This document shows, piece by piece, positions 12,667-24,106 of a stretch of DNA of 64,000 nucleotides (its first letter is position 1; each line of letters starts with the position of its first letter). A program made the translations under genes and the position numbers. The stretch is from Colias croceus. Taxonomy: Eukaryota > Arthropoda > Insecta > Lepidoptera > Pieridae. Where the stretch lies: contig NC_059546.1 in the NCBI RefSeq assembly GCF_905220415.1, forward strand, positions 10,230,001 to 10,294,000, written 5' to 3'. The notes under the pieces were generated by a model. It saw only the letters and a program-made list of their open reading frames with translations. It did not search any database and was not told the DNA's origin.

Positions 12667-13319
12667 TATTATACACGACTACTTTTTAAGAGAGCTACGG
12701 TCAATCGGTCGATAGAAAATCTTTTGCGCCTTCGTTGAAAATCTTCAAAAACGGAATTATTCAAAATTCAAATCATAAAAGAAAACTAGAGCCACAATCC
12801 AAAGCCGATTTTTAAAAAGTCGATTTTTTTTTTTTAATAATAGTCAGGTATTTCAACTCCAGTCCAGTGCTTATATAAAATGTAAAATGAAGTACCTATA
12901 TATGTATTTATTAGACAAAGAATTGAATATCAAAAATAATATTTTCTTCGAAGTTTCGTTTTATTTTAAAGTTTTACTTCATAGAGTCGCAGTAACGGAA
13001 CGTAAAAAGAACATCATTCACATGACATTTCATGACGTTCTGACTTCTGTCAGTGTCATGTCTATTTCAAGACGCAAAATAAAAAATGACTTATCGTTGT
13101 TTTCGTTTTTTATATTGAAATAAGTTGTAAAGTTGATTATTCACTTGAAATCATAAAAAATTTCACTAATCATTTGAAACATTGTCAATAAGTGACGAAA
13201 CAATTACTAATTTTTATAATATTATAGTGATTTGGGTTGAATTAATCGTATACCTATTGAAGTACACTCCCTTGTTCTAAGTATAGTGTTCATTATTTAT
13301 ATTTATCTCTTAATAGAAA
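12667..13319 (+). promoter_or_regulatory. Region upstream of Rab18, probably holding 5' UTR and promoter
   Basis: About 650 bp between a MITE and the Rab18 start codon. It should contain the transcription start and 5' UTR by position. I see no convincing TATA box. A short pyrimidine-rich tract ending in AG at 13315-13316 could be a 3' splice site of a leader intron. This is inferred from position only. Confidence 0.3.
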
Positions 13320-16223
13320 ATGGATTGCGTTACCACGTTAAAGATCCTGGTAATTGGTGAAAGTGGCGTTGGAAAATCCTGGTGAGCAATAGTTTACAGA
13401 CTTACAAACTTATAAACTAATGTCAAGCAAAGTTGAGTCATTGCTTCAAGGGTAGTTTCATTTCAAGGAAATATTGTTGCGTTATATTTCTATCATAGTA
13501 TTTTTGTTAGTATTTGTGGTAACAAATGGTATGTTTTTAGAACTTCTTTACTTCATAAGTATGTATTATTCACCACAACAGCGAATTAGTGAACCATAGT
13601 TAATTTATAATTACTATCTATTTCTTTTATTATTTTCTTAATGCATGCACTCTAGAAATTACTAGAAATTTGAATTTGTCCACATACACAACATCCATAC
13701 TAATATTATAAATGCAAAAGTAACTCTGTCTGTCTGTCTGTTACTCAATCACGCCTAAACTATGGAACCAATTTTCATGAAATTTGGTATGGAGATATTT
13801 TGATACTCGAGAAAGGACATAGGCTACTTTTTATCCCGGGAAAATGACACAATCCCGGAAATCCCACGGGAACGGGAACTATGCGGGTTTTTCTTTTATT
13901 GCGCGGGCGAAGCCGCGGGCGGAAACCTAGTACTATATAAGTGGGTAAGCAAACCAAGACTCGCAAAACTTGTATCAAACACTTATCTTTGTACCAATGA
14001 GATTCTAAAATACTACAATTTTTATTGATATTCACAGACTGTAATGTAATAATTAATTCTAAAATTCAATTCTTGACCTGTTCGAATAAGGTCAAGAACT
14101 ATGTCTATTTATTTATTGCATATTCAAGTAAATATATGTGTTGAAGCCAATCAATATTGTAATCAGCGTACTTAGTACCTAATGCGCAATTAATGTTTAA
14201 TTAAACTCAAAATATATAACTTTTATTCAACTACAAATATTATGCACTAGCTTTCCACCCACGGCTTCATCTGCTTTGCCTAAAACATAATAAATTATAA
14301 TATACTAAAGATTTATACTGTATAGTGATTTATGTTTTGCACTGTTTCATTTTTCCTTCAACTTTGACATAACTTGAAGATCAAAGTCCAAATCAGCGAG
14401 CTATTCTCAAGTTTAAATAAGACAAACAAACAACTGATTTTTATATAGATTAATTCTATAACAGACTCTATATTTTAGTATCATCTTAGCGTTCACAACA
14501 GGCGACTACAATGCATCGTTTCCAGCGACTATCGGAGTTGATTACAAATGTAAGGTTATGGAAGTTAACGGACTTAAAGTGAAACTCGGGATATGGGATA
14601 CAGCTGGCCAGGAACGATACAGGACACTTACAAATAGCTTTTATAGGTAAGGAGATATTTCTTTAAATGGAATGGATATATGGATATTTGTTAAATGGAA
14701 AGTTATAGATGATGAAGAAAGTTGCAAAATATTGAAATGTATGAGAAATATTTTCATTCTGATAAATTTGTATTAGTTCTTTAGGCTCAAAATATCAATA
14801 TTGGGTTATCAACTAGAATATTTCTCTGGAGTAATTAAATTTATATCACACCAAAAACATTTTATACTTACTTCTACTTCCTTGACTACAAGCAAAGATA
14901 GGAAATAAATGTACATATTTCATAATAATATTGCTTTTAACTACTTAATTAATAAGATTTGGTTCAATTTATAACAAAAAATTGTTTCCAAACATTTTTT
15001 TATAAAAATATAGTTTCTCAAACACCATTTTTTTGTTTTAGAGATGCTCACGGTGCGATATTAGTGTATGATGTGTCAGAACCAAAAACCCTAGCGAAGT
15101 TAAATGAATGGGTTGAAGAGTTACAAGTGTATTCCACAAAGAAGAATATTGTTTGTCTCGTTGTTGGAAATAAGATTGATAAGGTATTTAGGTTTTTTTT
15201 TACATTTTTGTATAACTTGTCATAACTGATGAACATTATAAATGATTAGATGCATTTAAGAAGACAATATTATTATGATCTGTAAAGTGTTGTAACAAAA
15301 AACTCGAGGACTGCCGCGGTAAAACTATTGCATAGCATCGCTCTGCCGGTTGGAATGGGGGGTGTTAGGTTTTTTCGTTATGGAATTTTTACATTCGGTC
15401 GCCGCGCTCAAGGCCCGCGATAGAAGGCTATGCAATAGATCAAAATAAATGTTTTTTTTTTGTTATTAATTTTTTAATAGAATGTCTCTCCATAACTTAA
15501 TAACTAAATTTTTTCACCAGTATATATATTATAATTTGTAGATTAAAATTGTTGTCTGTACCTGTATCAGTTGTTATTTAAGTTAACAAGAAGTACAATT
15601 TTCCAATATTATAGTTAAAAGTAATATTTTCAGTTAAATATTTTTTATTTCTATATGATTTAGACCCGCGTAGTACCAAGAGAAGCTGGGCAGGCGTTCG
15701 CACAAAAACACAGAATGCTATTTATAGAAAGCAGCGCTAAGACACAGGAAGGCATCAATCTGGCATTTGAAGAATTGGTTCAAAAGGTTAGGTTTATTAT
15801 TTAACTGTCTTAAATAATTTATAAGTAATTTATTGTTTTTACAGTTTGTAGTGTACCCTTAATATTTTGAGATTTTTTTTTATTTGCAAATGTTGTTTTC
15901 TAATTTAAAAGAATGCATTTTATTTTTAACCATTTTTAATACATTTACTTATAATTTTTTGATTCAAAACCATGAAAGTATTTGAAATGGTTTTCATATT
16001 ATTCCACCTAAGTAATTGAACAATTTGGGACTTATTCAGCTATCATCATGAAGAAAAATATTTTTTATTTTTATTTTATGTATTTTTTAATTCATATTTT
16101 TTATAGATCATAGAAACACCAGGTCTGTGGGAGTCCACTGGGTCTTCGTCAAATATTCGCATATCAAACGAGGAGAGGAGACAGCAAGAGCAGTCGTGTT
16201 ATGATTACACATGTTCCATTTAA
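13320..16223 (+). CDS. Rab18: Rab18-like small GTPase, five exons, 203 aa
   Basis: Joined exons are 13320-13381, 14479-14646, 15042-15183, 15664-15786 and 16107-16223. All introns have GT...AG ends and the 612-nt frame is continuous. Seen motifs: P-loop GESGVGKS (residues 13-20), switch I ATIGVDY (37-43), DTAGQE (61-66, with the glutamine needed for hydrolysis), GNKID (119-123) and SSAK (147-150). The start KILVIGESGVGKS and the late segment IIETPGLWES closely match animal Rab18. From the family: Rab18 is a membrane-attached GTP switch acting at the endoplasmic reticulum and lipid droplets. The chosen ATG has A at -3 and G at +4, and lies directly before the TLKIL strand as in other Rab18 proteins. 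Odd: the C-terminus reads C-YDYT-C-S-I, with the last cysteine at -3 instead of a CaaX cysteine at -4, and switch I has Y43 where Rabs usually have F. An AG at 13315-13316 just before the ATG may mark a 5' UTR intron (inference). Family call is firm; the subfamily is very likely. Confidence 0.93.
13694..13930 (+). mobile_element. Complete Helitron-like element in Rab18 intron 1
   Basis: 5' end TCCATACTAATATTATAAAT preceded by A; 3' end CTAG followed by T. A GC-rich hairpin (GCGGGCGAAGCCGC) lies just before the 3' end. Includes (GTCT)n near the 5' side. This copy shows the full set of family traits, so I use it as the reference. Confidence 0.75.
14247..14329 (-). mobile_element. Internally deleted Helitron-like element in Rab18 intron 1
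   Basis: Starts CTAGCTTTCCACCCACGGCT and continues TAAAACATAATAAATTATAA. It then jumps to an ATACTGTATAGTGA end. Comparison with the fuller copy at 19116-19306 shows the middle has been lost. Confidence 0.5.
15303..15438. repeat. Structured interspersed repeat, diverged copy C in Rab18 intron 3
   Basis: Shorter and more diverged than the other copies: GGACTGCCGCGGTAAAACTA at the left, and the CTCAAGGCCCGCGATAGAAG block and terminal arm at the right are recognisable. The CGGGGAC/GTCCCCG pairing is lost. It occupies part of the intron between exons 3 and 4 of the Rab gene. Confidence 0.75.
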
Positions 16224-17940
16224 TAGCGGTCCGCCATTTTGTTTTTGAGATTTCGTACGTTTTAACAAGATTGCGACTTAGAGGCTATGTGAGTGGGGTT
16301 AGAAAATAGCGTGCACTTGTACATTACGGGAAATACAAAGTGTTTTTAATATCATACCATATATATAGGAGTTTTTTTTTAATTGTTTTAATTTACCAGC
16401 ATTACAATTTTAAAAGGGCAAATAATATTATAGAATTTAATGTTCTTAAAACATGATATATTGATATGATAATAAAAAAAGTCTATTTTATGATGAAACG
16501 CACGAAACGCATATTACATAAAAATTGTACTAATATAGAGAATGAATTGACACGAAATATTTCATTTCATTCCATGCATTCATTTGTTCATTTTTAAAAT
16601 GCGTCACCTGTTATGGAGAAAGTAAAATAATTTTCACACTATCATGCATGAATCGTACTTGCCCTAAATTAATTTTTACTCTTAAAAATGCGCAATTCAT
16701 TATCTGTCTATGTAAAATTTGCACCAATAATAATATAGATAAAATTGTAAATAAAATATTGAACCGAAATGAAGATTGTTTTTTCAAATAATATGATATC
16801 TGTGTTTAATAATATTTTCTTCTGTGTAGACATTTTTTATTATCATTATTTCTTAGCATGCGTCACTGGTTGCCTTTTTAGTTGCATAGGATTATAAAAC
16901 TCTATGATTATATTATTTGCCTATTTTTAATGATGTTTTAGATGTTTTAATCACTTTGGGCCATCAGTTGAACATGTGGTATAACTTAGTACCTATTTAA
17001 TACATTTATGTTTCAAATTGTATGCGTGGAAAAACTGTGCAGCACTTTATGTTTACACATAGCCTTAATACAATAATCTGATTGCGTCAAAAATAATGTC
17101 ACGACGTTGCCGCTCCGTAACCGACTATGAAGCGACAACGTCGCGTACGCCGCTCGTCATGCGTTCATACTACGTAGTGGCAACGTCGTTTCATGTTTAC
17201 ACCGTGCGGCACAGCAACGGTGCGTCAATCGCTCGTCATGCATATTTTGTCGTGAAGAACGGCAACGTCGCGTCACCCGCTCGCCATGCGTTTGTCACGC
17301 GGGGCGGCAACGTCGGGTCAGCCGCTTGTTACGCCTTTGTCGTGCGGAGAGGTAATGTCGATTCAACCGGTCGTCATGTAGAAATAGTTATGATTGTTTC
17401 TACGTAAGATGCAAGCATTCGTTTTGCAAACGTCAATTGACAAAAGCTTGCGCATGACGTCGATTTATGAGGCTTTAAAATCATATTGTGCGTCACAGTA
17501 ACACTTAGTACATTATTAAAATAAAGCAAATAAGTAGCATGACAAAAATATGTCCAAAACAAGTCCAAAACCTATCGAGTTAAAAGCTGTTACTCGAAAC
17601 ATTCCTCCATTTACAACCCCTTTTGTCGCACTTGGATAGTAACACAAACATGGGTATTAGTTAATTGGGAAAATAGATGAATCGATTACATTTTATATCA
17701 TAATATAATTAGGTATGTTGTGTATATTTATATCATTTTATGTTGAATGTTTTACATTTTGCACGACAACCATGCGAAATAAAATATATAAAGACTCAAA
17801 GTACAATACGAGTAAGTTCTGTCTCTTTCTTACTCAAGGAGTTCTATATTACTGTCCCTATCGGCACGTCGGATTCGGATTATGCATGATACATATATGT
17901 GATATTTTGTAATTGCTTTTGTAAATAAAATGTAATAAAT
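16224..17940 (+). other. Rab18 3' UTR and downstream region with candidate poly(A) signals
   Basis: AT-rich sequence follows the Rab18 stop. AATAAA hexamers occur at 16750-16755 and 17924-17929, the second followed by T-rich sequence. Either could end the transcript. If the second is used, the 45-bp minisatellite at 17137-17398 would lie within the 3' UTR. The transcript end cannot be fixed from sequence. Confidence 0.35.
17137..17398 (+). repeat. GC-rich minisatellite, about 45-bp unit
   Basis: Six units start with AACGTCG-like sequence at 17137, 17182, 17216, 17264, 17309 and 17354. Spacings are 45, 34, 48, 45 and 45 bp. Units share the core CGTCATGCGTTTGTC. Because 45 is a multiple of three, one frame stays open across the last four units and reads a 15-residue repeat beginning NVxS. 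The first two units are out of that frame, which argues against a real protein. The block is far richer in G+C and CpG than its surroundings. An inverted unit start (CGACGTTGCC) lies just upstream near 17101. Confidence 0.75.
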
Positions 17941-18510
17941 TTTTATTCACTTAATGTTAGCCGAAATCAATAAATGCCTATTTATATGAAATTTGTTTTT
18001 TTATTTCTTGAATAGGTAATAATAATTCACACATACCGTCATCGTCCATCGTACCTACATCGCAGTCGAAATTTCTGAGATAGGTAACAAACAAAAGAAA
18101 TACGGTCGAATTGTGAACCTCCTTTTTTGAACTCGATTGATAACTATCCAAGCGTGAAGTAGGTAAGCAAGTATTTATGTGTTAGACGTAGTTAGTTTCT
18201 CAAGAATATGTACTTATTGCTAAAGAAAAAAGATATAGGTCAACTGCGTAGGACGAAAAACGACGGCTGCTGAGAATCACTACAGAACTATATACCTAAA
18301 TAGTAAGTAATATATTATGTATAATAGGTACCTAGTTAGAACTATATAATATTATTGAGGTGAAAAATTGTTCTACTGCTATACAAAAATGTAGGTAACT
18401 ATATTAAACAAGAAAGTTATTTTTGTTTCCGATCACTGATGTAAGCATAATAATTTAGCGCTCCATCTTAGGCCACATCTCAGCTTAGCATCAGGCGAAA
18501 TCGTGGTATA
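17941..18510. other. Intergenic, nothing recognised
   Basis: AT-rich spacer between the Rab18 3' region and the next Helitron-like copy. No gene or structure is supported. Confidence 0.45.
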
Positions 18511-18718
18511 TCTACACTAATATTATAAAGAGGAAAACTTTGTTTGTTTGATTGTAATGAATAGGCTCATAAACTAGGTACTGGACCGATTTTAAAAATT
18601 CTTTCACCATTCGAAAGCTACATTATCCACGAGTAATATAGGCTATATAATAAAATAATTATCACGCTAAGACCAACAGGAGCGTAGACACGGGGGTGAA
18701 ACTGCGCGGCACAGCTAG
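18511..18718 (+). mobile_element. Complete Helitron-like element
   Basis: A then TCTACACTAATATTATAAAG at the 5' end; CGCGGCACAGCTAG then T at the 3' end. Internal CACGAGTAATATAGGCTATA is found inverted in the fragment at 19019-19115, showing both belong to one subfamily. Confidence 0.75.
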
Positions 18719-19018
18719 TCATAAAATAAAATAATATACTTACTTACTTATAATATAATATCAATTAGGTATTGATAATACTTCTCTGTTTTACGTACAT
18801 ATGTTTTAGTACGTACCTATTTACCTATCTGGAAACTTTCTTACTTTATTCACTGCACTTTCCACGTAATTAAATTCTTATCTTTACAGTAGTAAACAGC
18901 TTCTGGCGATAGCTTTGCCCTCTGTGTAATTATTGTGCATTTAAGAATTTACCTACTTCCTAAAGAATTCAATACATTTTTTTCATTTTATTTGAAGCCT
19001 CGTCATCCCCTTATAGGG

Positions 19019-19115
19019 CTATCTGTGCCGCGCAGTTTCACCCGCGTGGCTCCGCTCCTGTTGGTCTAGCGTGATAATTTATTATAATATAGCCTATATT
19101 ACTCGTGGATAATAA
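19019..19115 (-). mobile_element. Truncated Helitron-like element
   Basis: Minus-strand 3' half (CTGTGCCGCGCAGTTTCACC to ATTACTCGTGGATAATAAAG). It stops where another family member begins at 19116, so the second probably inserted into or joined onto it. Confidence 0.55.
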
Positions 19116-19306
19116 AGCTTACCGCCCGCGGCTTCGCCCGCTTTGTCTAAAACCTAATAAATTATATACTAAAACCTTCCTCTTGAATCACTCTATCTAT
19201 TAAAAAAAACCGCATCAAAATCCGTTGCGTAGTTTTAAAAAATTAAGCATACAAAGGGACATAGGGACAGAGATGAGAGAACGCGACTTTGTTTTATACT
19301 ATGTAT
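19116..19306 (-). mobile_element. Helitron-like element abutting another copy
   Basis: Has CCGCCCGCGGCTTCGCCCGC, then TCTAAAACCTAATAAATTAT, and the conserved CAAAATCCGTTGCGTAGTTT, ending near TTTTATACTATGTA. The exact CTAG is degraded. Confidence 0.55.
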
Positions 19307-20407
19307 ATTATTATTAATGTAATATTGTTTATTAACTGTGTCTTTGATTATTATGAAGTGGGCGTAGAAACGCGTAGAACAAGACGAAGTTGGAAGCCAA
19401 ATTTTAGGACTCAAGAGAAAATAATTTGAGCTTTGTTCCCATAACAACGTAGTTTTTAATAAATGGGAATTTCGTTTTACATCAATAGTATTCTTAAAAT
19501 ACTTTTATGAACTTAGCATTATTTTCTAAAGATGTAGTTAGATGTGTAGGTAAGTATCTTTTTTCCTTAAATTTTCATTCGTAAGTACTATAAACAAAAA
19601 AGAGTTCATTTATTAGTTATTACATACACAATTGTATTAGTAAGTGGGTATAGCATCACACAAAATCACATAATCGATACAAAATCCAATTCCCAAAACA
19701 TTCCTTGCCAATAACACTTAGGTACGCCATAATATAAAAATTATCACCCTTATACATAGAGTACTTCTGAAAGAAAATAACATTGCGTCGTAAAAAGTAA
19801 ACATCGCCGGTATCAAATTCTTTAAAGCTGGTGTCATTTTTCGTTGTATGAATTATGTAGAAACAACACACGCCGACAAACAGGGAATTTTCCCTGTAAA
19901 AACTCGAAACCTCCCAAAGTTTTATTTACAGCCGGGAAAATATAGAGGAAAAGAAACGGGTGCCATAAACCAGTTAATAATTTTGCCTTACTTTGATAAA
20001 ATTACGAAAAAACCTCTTGACCCCGAATACGTTGTAATGGAGTGTTCTCGAATAAAAATTGTTTTCACGGAAACTTGAAACAAACAAATGCTGCAAGGGA
20101 ATCTTTGTGAATCTTTCTGATGGAAAAGCTATACTTATATACCTACATAACATTCGTATCTGTACGTTTTGTTGAAATTGATTAAACTTAATATTATACT
20201 CTTAGCTCTCTATTAATAGTTAATCGATTGAATTAGTAGATATATAGGAACTTAATCAGTCAGATCAGTTTTAACGTGAAATTTACTGTAATGACCCTAC
20301 CTATGAATAAACTACCCTTGTCCTAAACACATCATTACATTTAAATCCTGCGGTACTAAATACGTTATTCTATATATAATATTTATTGTGCGAATGGAAT
20401 ATTAATA
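19307..20407. other. Intergenic; one weak open frame
   Basis: AT-rich. The plus frame 19794-20078 (ATG at 19848, 76 aa) includes NLPKFYLQPGKYRGKE, which has protein-like composition but is not recognised. An overlapping minus frame (19656-19871) is equally open. I do not call a gene. Confidence 0.4.
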
Positions 20408-20472
20408 AGGAAGGAGACGAATATAAAATGGGATATACGGAAAGGTATATCCCATTTAATATTCGACTTCTT
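20408..20472. repeat. Short near-perfect hairpin
   Basis: The arm AATATAAAATGGGATATAC pairs with GTATATCCCATTTAATATT across a 6-nt loop, with one mismatch. Weaker pairing extends the stem to about 28 bp (CGAAT/ATTCG). Could be a miRNA-like precursor or a tiny palindromic MITE. The loop is short for a miRNA. Confidence 0.55.
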
Positions 20473-23400
20473 AAGTAGCTATCCTCAACAAAAAATATTG
20501 TCAAGCTTATTTCCTTTTAAGAAACTTTTTCTAGTCGAATTCGTATTATGAGTAAAGTGCAAAAATTACAAAACAGTAACATTTTCAGATTTTAGATTTA
20601 CAAAATAGACATTGATTTAAAATAGTATAAAAACATATAAGCTCCTATGTAGAGGGACCTTTATAATTAAGGAGACATTTAAAATCAATAGGGGCTTTTA
20701 TAATTTTTGCCATAATTGTAGTTCATGACTATTTCATAAGTATTCCGGTATCAATAAAAAGCGAACCTAATCAACATCTCGAAGCTCGGACATTATGAAA
20801 ATACGTTCGTGAAATTTTAAATAAAAAATACAATATCAGAAATAGAAGCAGTGATAAAAATATTAATTTATTGCACAGTAGCAGTATGGAATTCTTAATG
20901 AAGTTGTTTCACGCCCGGAGACTTGTTAAAATATACAAGCATTTGTTTTTATTTCCATTCGGGGGATGGAATTCTATTCATTTGATACTTAGAAGCATTT
21001 TATTGTGTTTATTCGGAATTATAAACTTATTTCTCTTTCATTTGGAGGTACAAATAGTGAATAGAATAAACTTTCTATACTTTCATCTTTGATATCGCAA
21101 ATAGATTATTTTGACCTTTATTATTCTGTTAGCTGGATTCACAATATTGTAATTAAAAGGACTAGCTTTTCTAGTAGGTACACGCCTATCAATAGTTGAT
21201 TTTACTGAACAATCGGCGTTATTAGTATCATAACCTGATTCTTCAGTAGATTCTGTTTTTGTTAACTTATTTTAATCATGCTTATAGTGGTAGTTCTTTG
21301 TACTGTGCATCGTCATCAAAACGATTCCTTGTTACAATTATTTAATTCTAAAAATTAAACAAATAGATACGGTTACTTTCGCAAATAGGTACCTACCTAA
21401 TAAAGATTTGTAATAACGCAGATATTCACTGTTACATAATTGGCATCATGAGCATTACAAGCTCACATAGCCAGCGAATATTCTTCCGAAGATTTATTTT
21501 CTCCTCAAATATTAGCTATCATCAAGACCCTTAACGAATAACAAGATAAAGAAAAATAAGATTATTAAACCTCCCGATTACCGAAAAAACGGAACGTAAC
21601 GAAAAAGGAAAAGTCGAAACGCGAACAAAAAATATATACCTACGCAAAACTTCTTTTTAATTAGATTCTTTGTAGCGTTGTTTTCTATTTTTTATTCGTC
21701 TTCTCACCTTCCCGTACTTTCTTTTAACGGCCTTATAATGAGAAAAGTTTAAATGCTTAGAGCGTCACGGACACTGTTTTTACTGCGAAAATTAGTTATT
21801 TACAAACGTAGGGAATAAATTCCGGAACAAATAGCTTTGTTGGGTCATCGGTTATGAGATTACAGTATGTGCTTAACTCTCATACGGTAAATTAATTGCT
21901 TGAGGAAATTGGAAAGACGGGATATCCTTTATGAGGTACCTATCGTGTAATAAATTTATGATGTTCGAATTCCTGCATGCAACTACGACATAGTTAAGCT
22001 AGCTATTGCTAGGTAGCAATATTAATATGATCTAGAAAGATGAAAATATTTAGGTAATACCATAAATTTATATTATAAATACCTTTTCCTAGGGACTAGT
22101 CTTAGTTTTCCTAGTTTATTATTTATCAAACTATACTAATATGGCATTACTTTGGTCTTTAGTCGATACCTATCCCTTGCTAGTAGAAAAGATGTAGAAA
22201 AGGCAAGGCAAAGAACAAAGAAATACTCGTATAGCAGCTATGGAATATATACCTACCTAATATTTTATATTTGTCGCTTGATAATACCTCTGCAGACAAT
22301 ATTATTTATTGAATACTTCCAATAAGAATACAGTTCAATAAATAAGTCTGGTCGTTTGTCCTACAATAGAGATATATTTGATGATAAACGAAGCGGATAG
22401 AAACCTAAAAATAAGACAGATCTAAATCTATCTCTAGCGTCCCATGCATGGATCGCCTAACAAAAAAATCCCAGCAAAAAGCTACATATCAGAAACGTCA
22501 CTTTAGAACCGCTCCTTTTAAATTCCTCTATAAAATCCATTCAACATTCACCCATTGGATTTGCTCGCAATTTGATCAAATGCTGTCAAGCAAATTGAAT
22601 ACGTACGCGTCAATCTTAAAGTCTACAATGCCCTGACAATGTATTTGCATTGAGCATTTTTTTCAAGTCTGTTTAGGCGTTATACGTTTTTATTACATCT
22701 TGAGGTGAAATTTAAGAGCTTTTAAGCCAAGATTCGTATTTTATTCGTTCGTGAAATTCCGCGAGTGATTTTATGATGATACGAGAATAATTTTTTTTTT
22801 TCAAGGAAAAACGTTTCTTATTAAAGCGACGAAGGAATTTCATGAAATAAGATTGATTGAAATAGGATCGCAATCATTCAAATAACCTTTGGTAATGGAA
22901 TGGATTGTAATTAATTGCTCAACGTTTTATGGAGTAGTTGAAAAACTTCAAGAGATTTACAATTATTTTGATATTTGTTTAGTAATAATCTTGGAATTCT
23001 ATTTTTATAATGAAGATATCTGTAAAGATCATTTATACCTATACTTAACAGATAATTTGTTGTAGATTTGTAAGAAGCAAGCCTATTTAGGTATGTACGT
23101 GGAAGATAATACAATCTATTAAATAGACTATAGAATCTTAAAACATCATAAAAGACTAGAGATATTTGAGCAGAGTCGTGATTTTATGAGCTCTTTTTAT
23201 GAGTCTTACCATTTGTCCAGAGATACGGTAATTATCTTCCAAACAAACCTTAAATACTAAGATTTAATAACTTTTTTGTTCTTCGCAATGTGTCTAAACT
23301 ATCATCAAATCGCAACGACTACCTAATCAAATCGGTCAAGCCGTTCTCGAAGTATATCTACATAGTACATAAACCTGACTTTGTTTTATATCTAGAATAC

Positions 23401-23838
23401 AATATTCCCTCGCAATTAAAACTCCGTAACAGAAAAGGGCGAGCTCATTATAAAAACATTGAAGATTTTCGCATCTACCCACATAATCCTTGTAATGGAT
23501 TACGCCTAAATCGTAATGAAGCAATCATAATCTGCCCTGTAATAATTGACATTTTTGTATTATCAGAACCCAAGAGAACTGTGTGCCTCATAAACTGAAA
23601 TTGACATGGAAATACTAGTGTAAGATACTTCAATATTGCAATGTCATGGTACCTACTATCTTAAACCGCTTGCAGTTTCGCTTGTTTGTTAATGGTAATT
23701 CCCATTGGAATGAGATATATTTCAGCGAGATAAAATTTGGCCTATAACACTAAAGACAAACGAATACACTTTCGCATTAATTATAATATTAATTAATAAG
23801 GCTATTATTTTAGTTAGAAAATTCTTAAAAACTTCACT
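20473..23838. other. Intergenic, nothing recognised
   Basis: A long AT-rich stretch. A diverged Helitron-like piece (ATCGGTCAAGCCGTTCTCGA) occurs near 23330-23360. Open frames at 20871, 22448, 22911 and 23290 are short and unremarkable. Confidence 0.45.
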
Positions 23839-23858
23839 ATAAGAATAGACCATATCAT
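23839..23858. repeat. SINE target-site duplication, left copy
   Basis: ATAAGAATAGACCATATCAT, identical to the copy at 24087-24106. The exact identity implies a fairly recent insertion. Confidence 0.9.
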
Positions 23859-24086
23859 AAAAGTGTGTGAAGTCCCATGTCCTCAAGTGGGGTAAGGGGC
23901 AGATGCATTATACCTAAATCTGTTTCACTGATCCAATTTCTTTAGGGACAAGTAGGTGATCAGCCTTCTGTGTCCTGCTAGACCGAGACATTTTTTTTCT
24001 TCGTCTTCACCGGGAATCGAACCCAGGACCCCTCGGTTCTACGCTCACGCGTCAACCACTGTAACTACCAAGGAGGCGGTCAAATA
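23859..24086 (-). mobile_element. tRNA-derived SINE
   Basis: On the minus strand it has a perfect Pol III B box GGTTCGATTCC (24013-24023 on plus) and an A-box-like TGGTAGTTACAGTGG upstream of it. The first part resembles a tRNA gene body and the rest is a non-tRNA tail. It is flanked by perfect 20-bp direct repeats (23839-23858 and 24087-24106), the mark of LINE-driven retroposition. It would be transcribed by RNA polymerase III and copied by a partner LINE. Confidence 0.88.
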
Positions 24087-24106
24087 ATAAGAATAGACCA
24101 TATCAT
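24087..24106. repeat. SINE target-site duplication, right copy
   Basis: Identical 20-bp partner of the left copy, adjoining the tRNA-like end of the element. Confidence 0.9.

Larger units (their letters stand above)
13382..14478 (+). other. Rab18 intron 1 with two Helitron-like insertions
   Basis: This is the largest intron (about 1.1 kb). It begins GTGAGC and ends TTTTAG. It holds a complete Helitron-like copy (13694-13930) and a short deleted one (14247-14329), so much of its length is inserted DNA. I see no coding sequence in it. Confidence 0.85.

Noticed and set aside
14959..15225. Single-frame reading of 88 residues containing a Rab-like segment
   Set aside because: It is exon 3 of the spliced Rab18 gene (15042-15183) read through into both introns.
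17096..17407. 103-residue frame over the minisatellite as a repeat protein gene
   Set aside because: The first two repeat units are out of frame, there is no splice or transcript evidence, and a 45-bp period keeps any frame open by itself.
24001..24086. tRNA gene on the minus strand
   Set aside because: A and B boxes are present, but the unit continues into a SINE body and is bounded by target duplications; it is a retroposon and I could not fold a proper cloverleaf.
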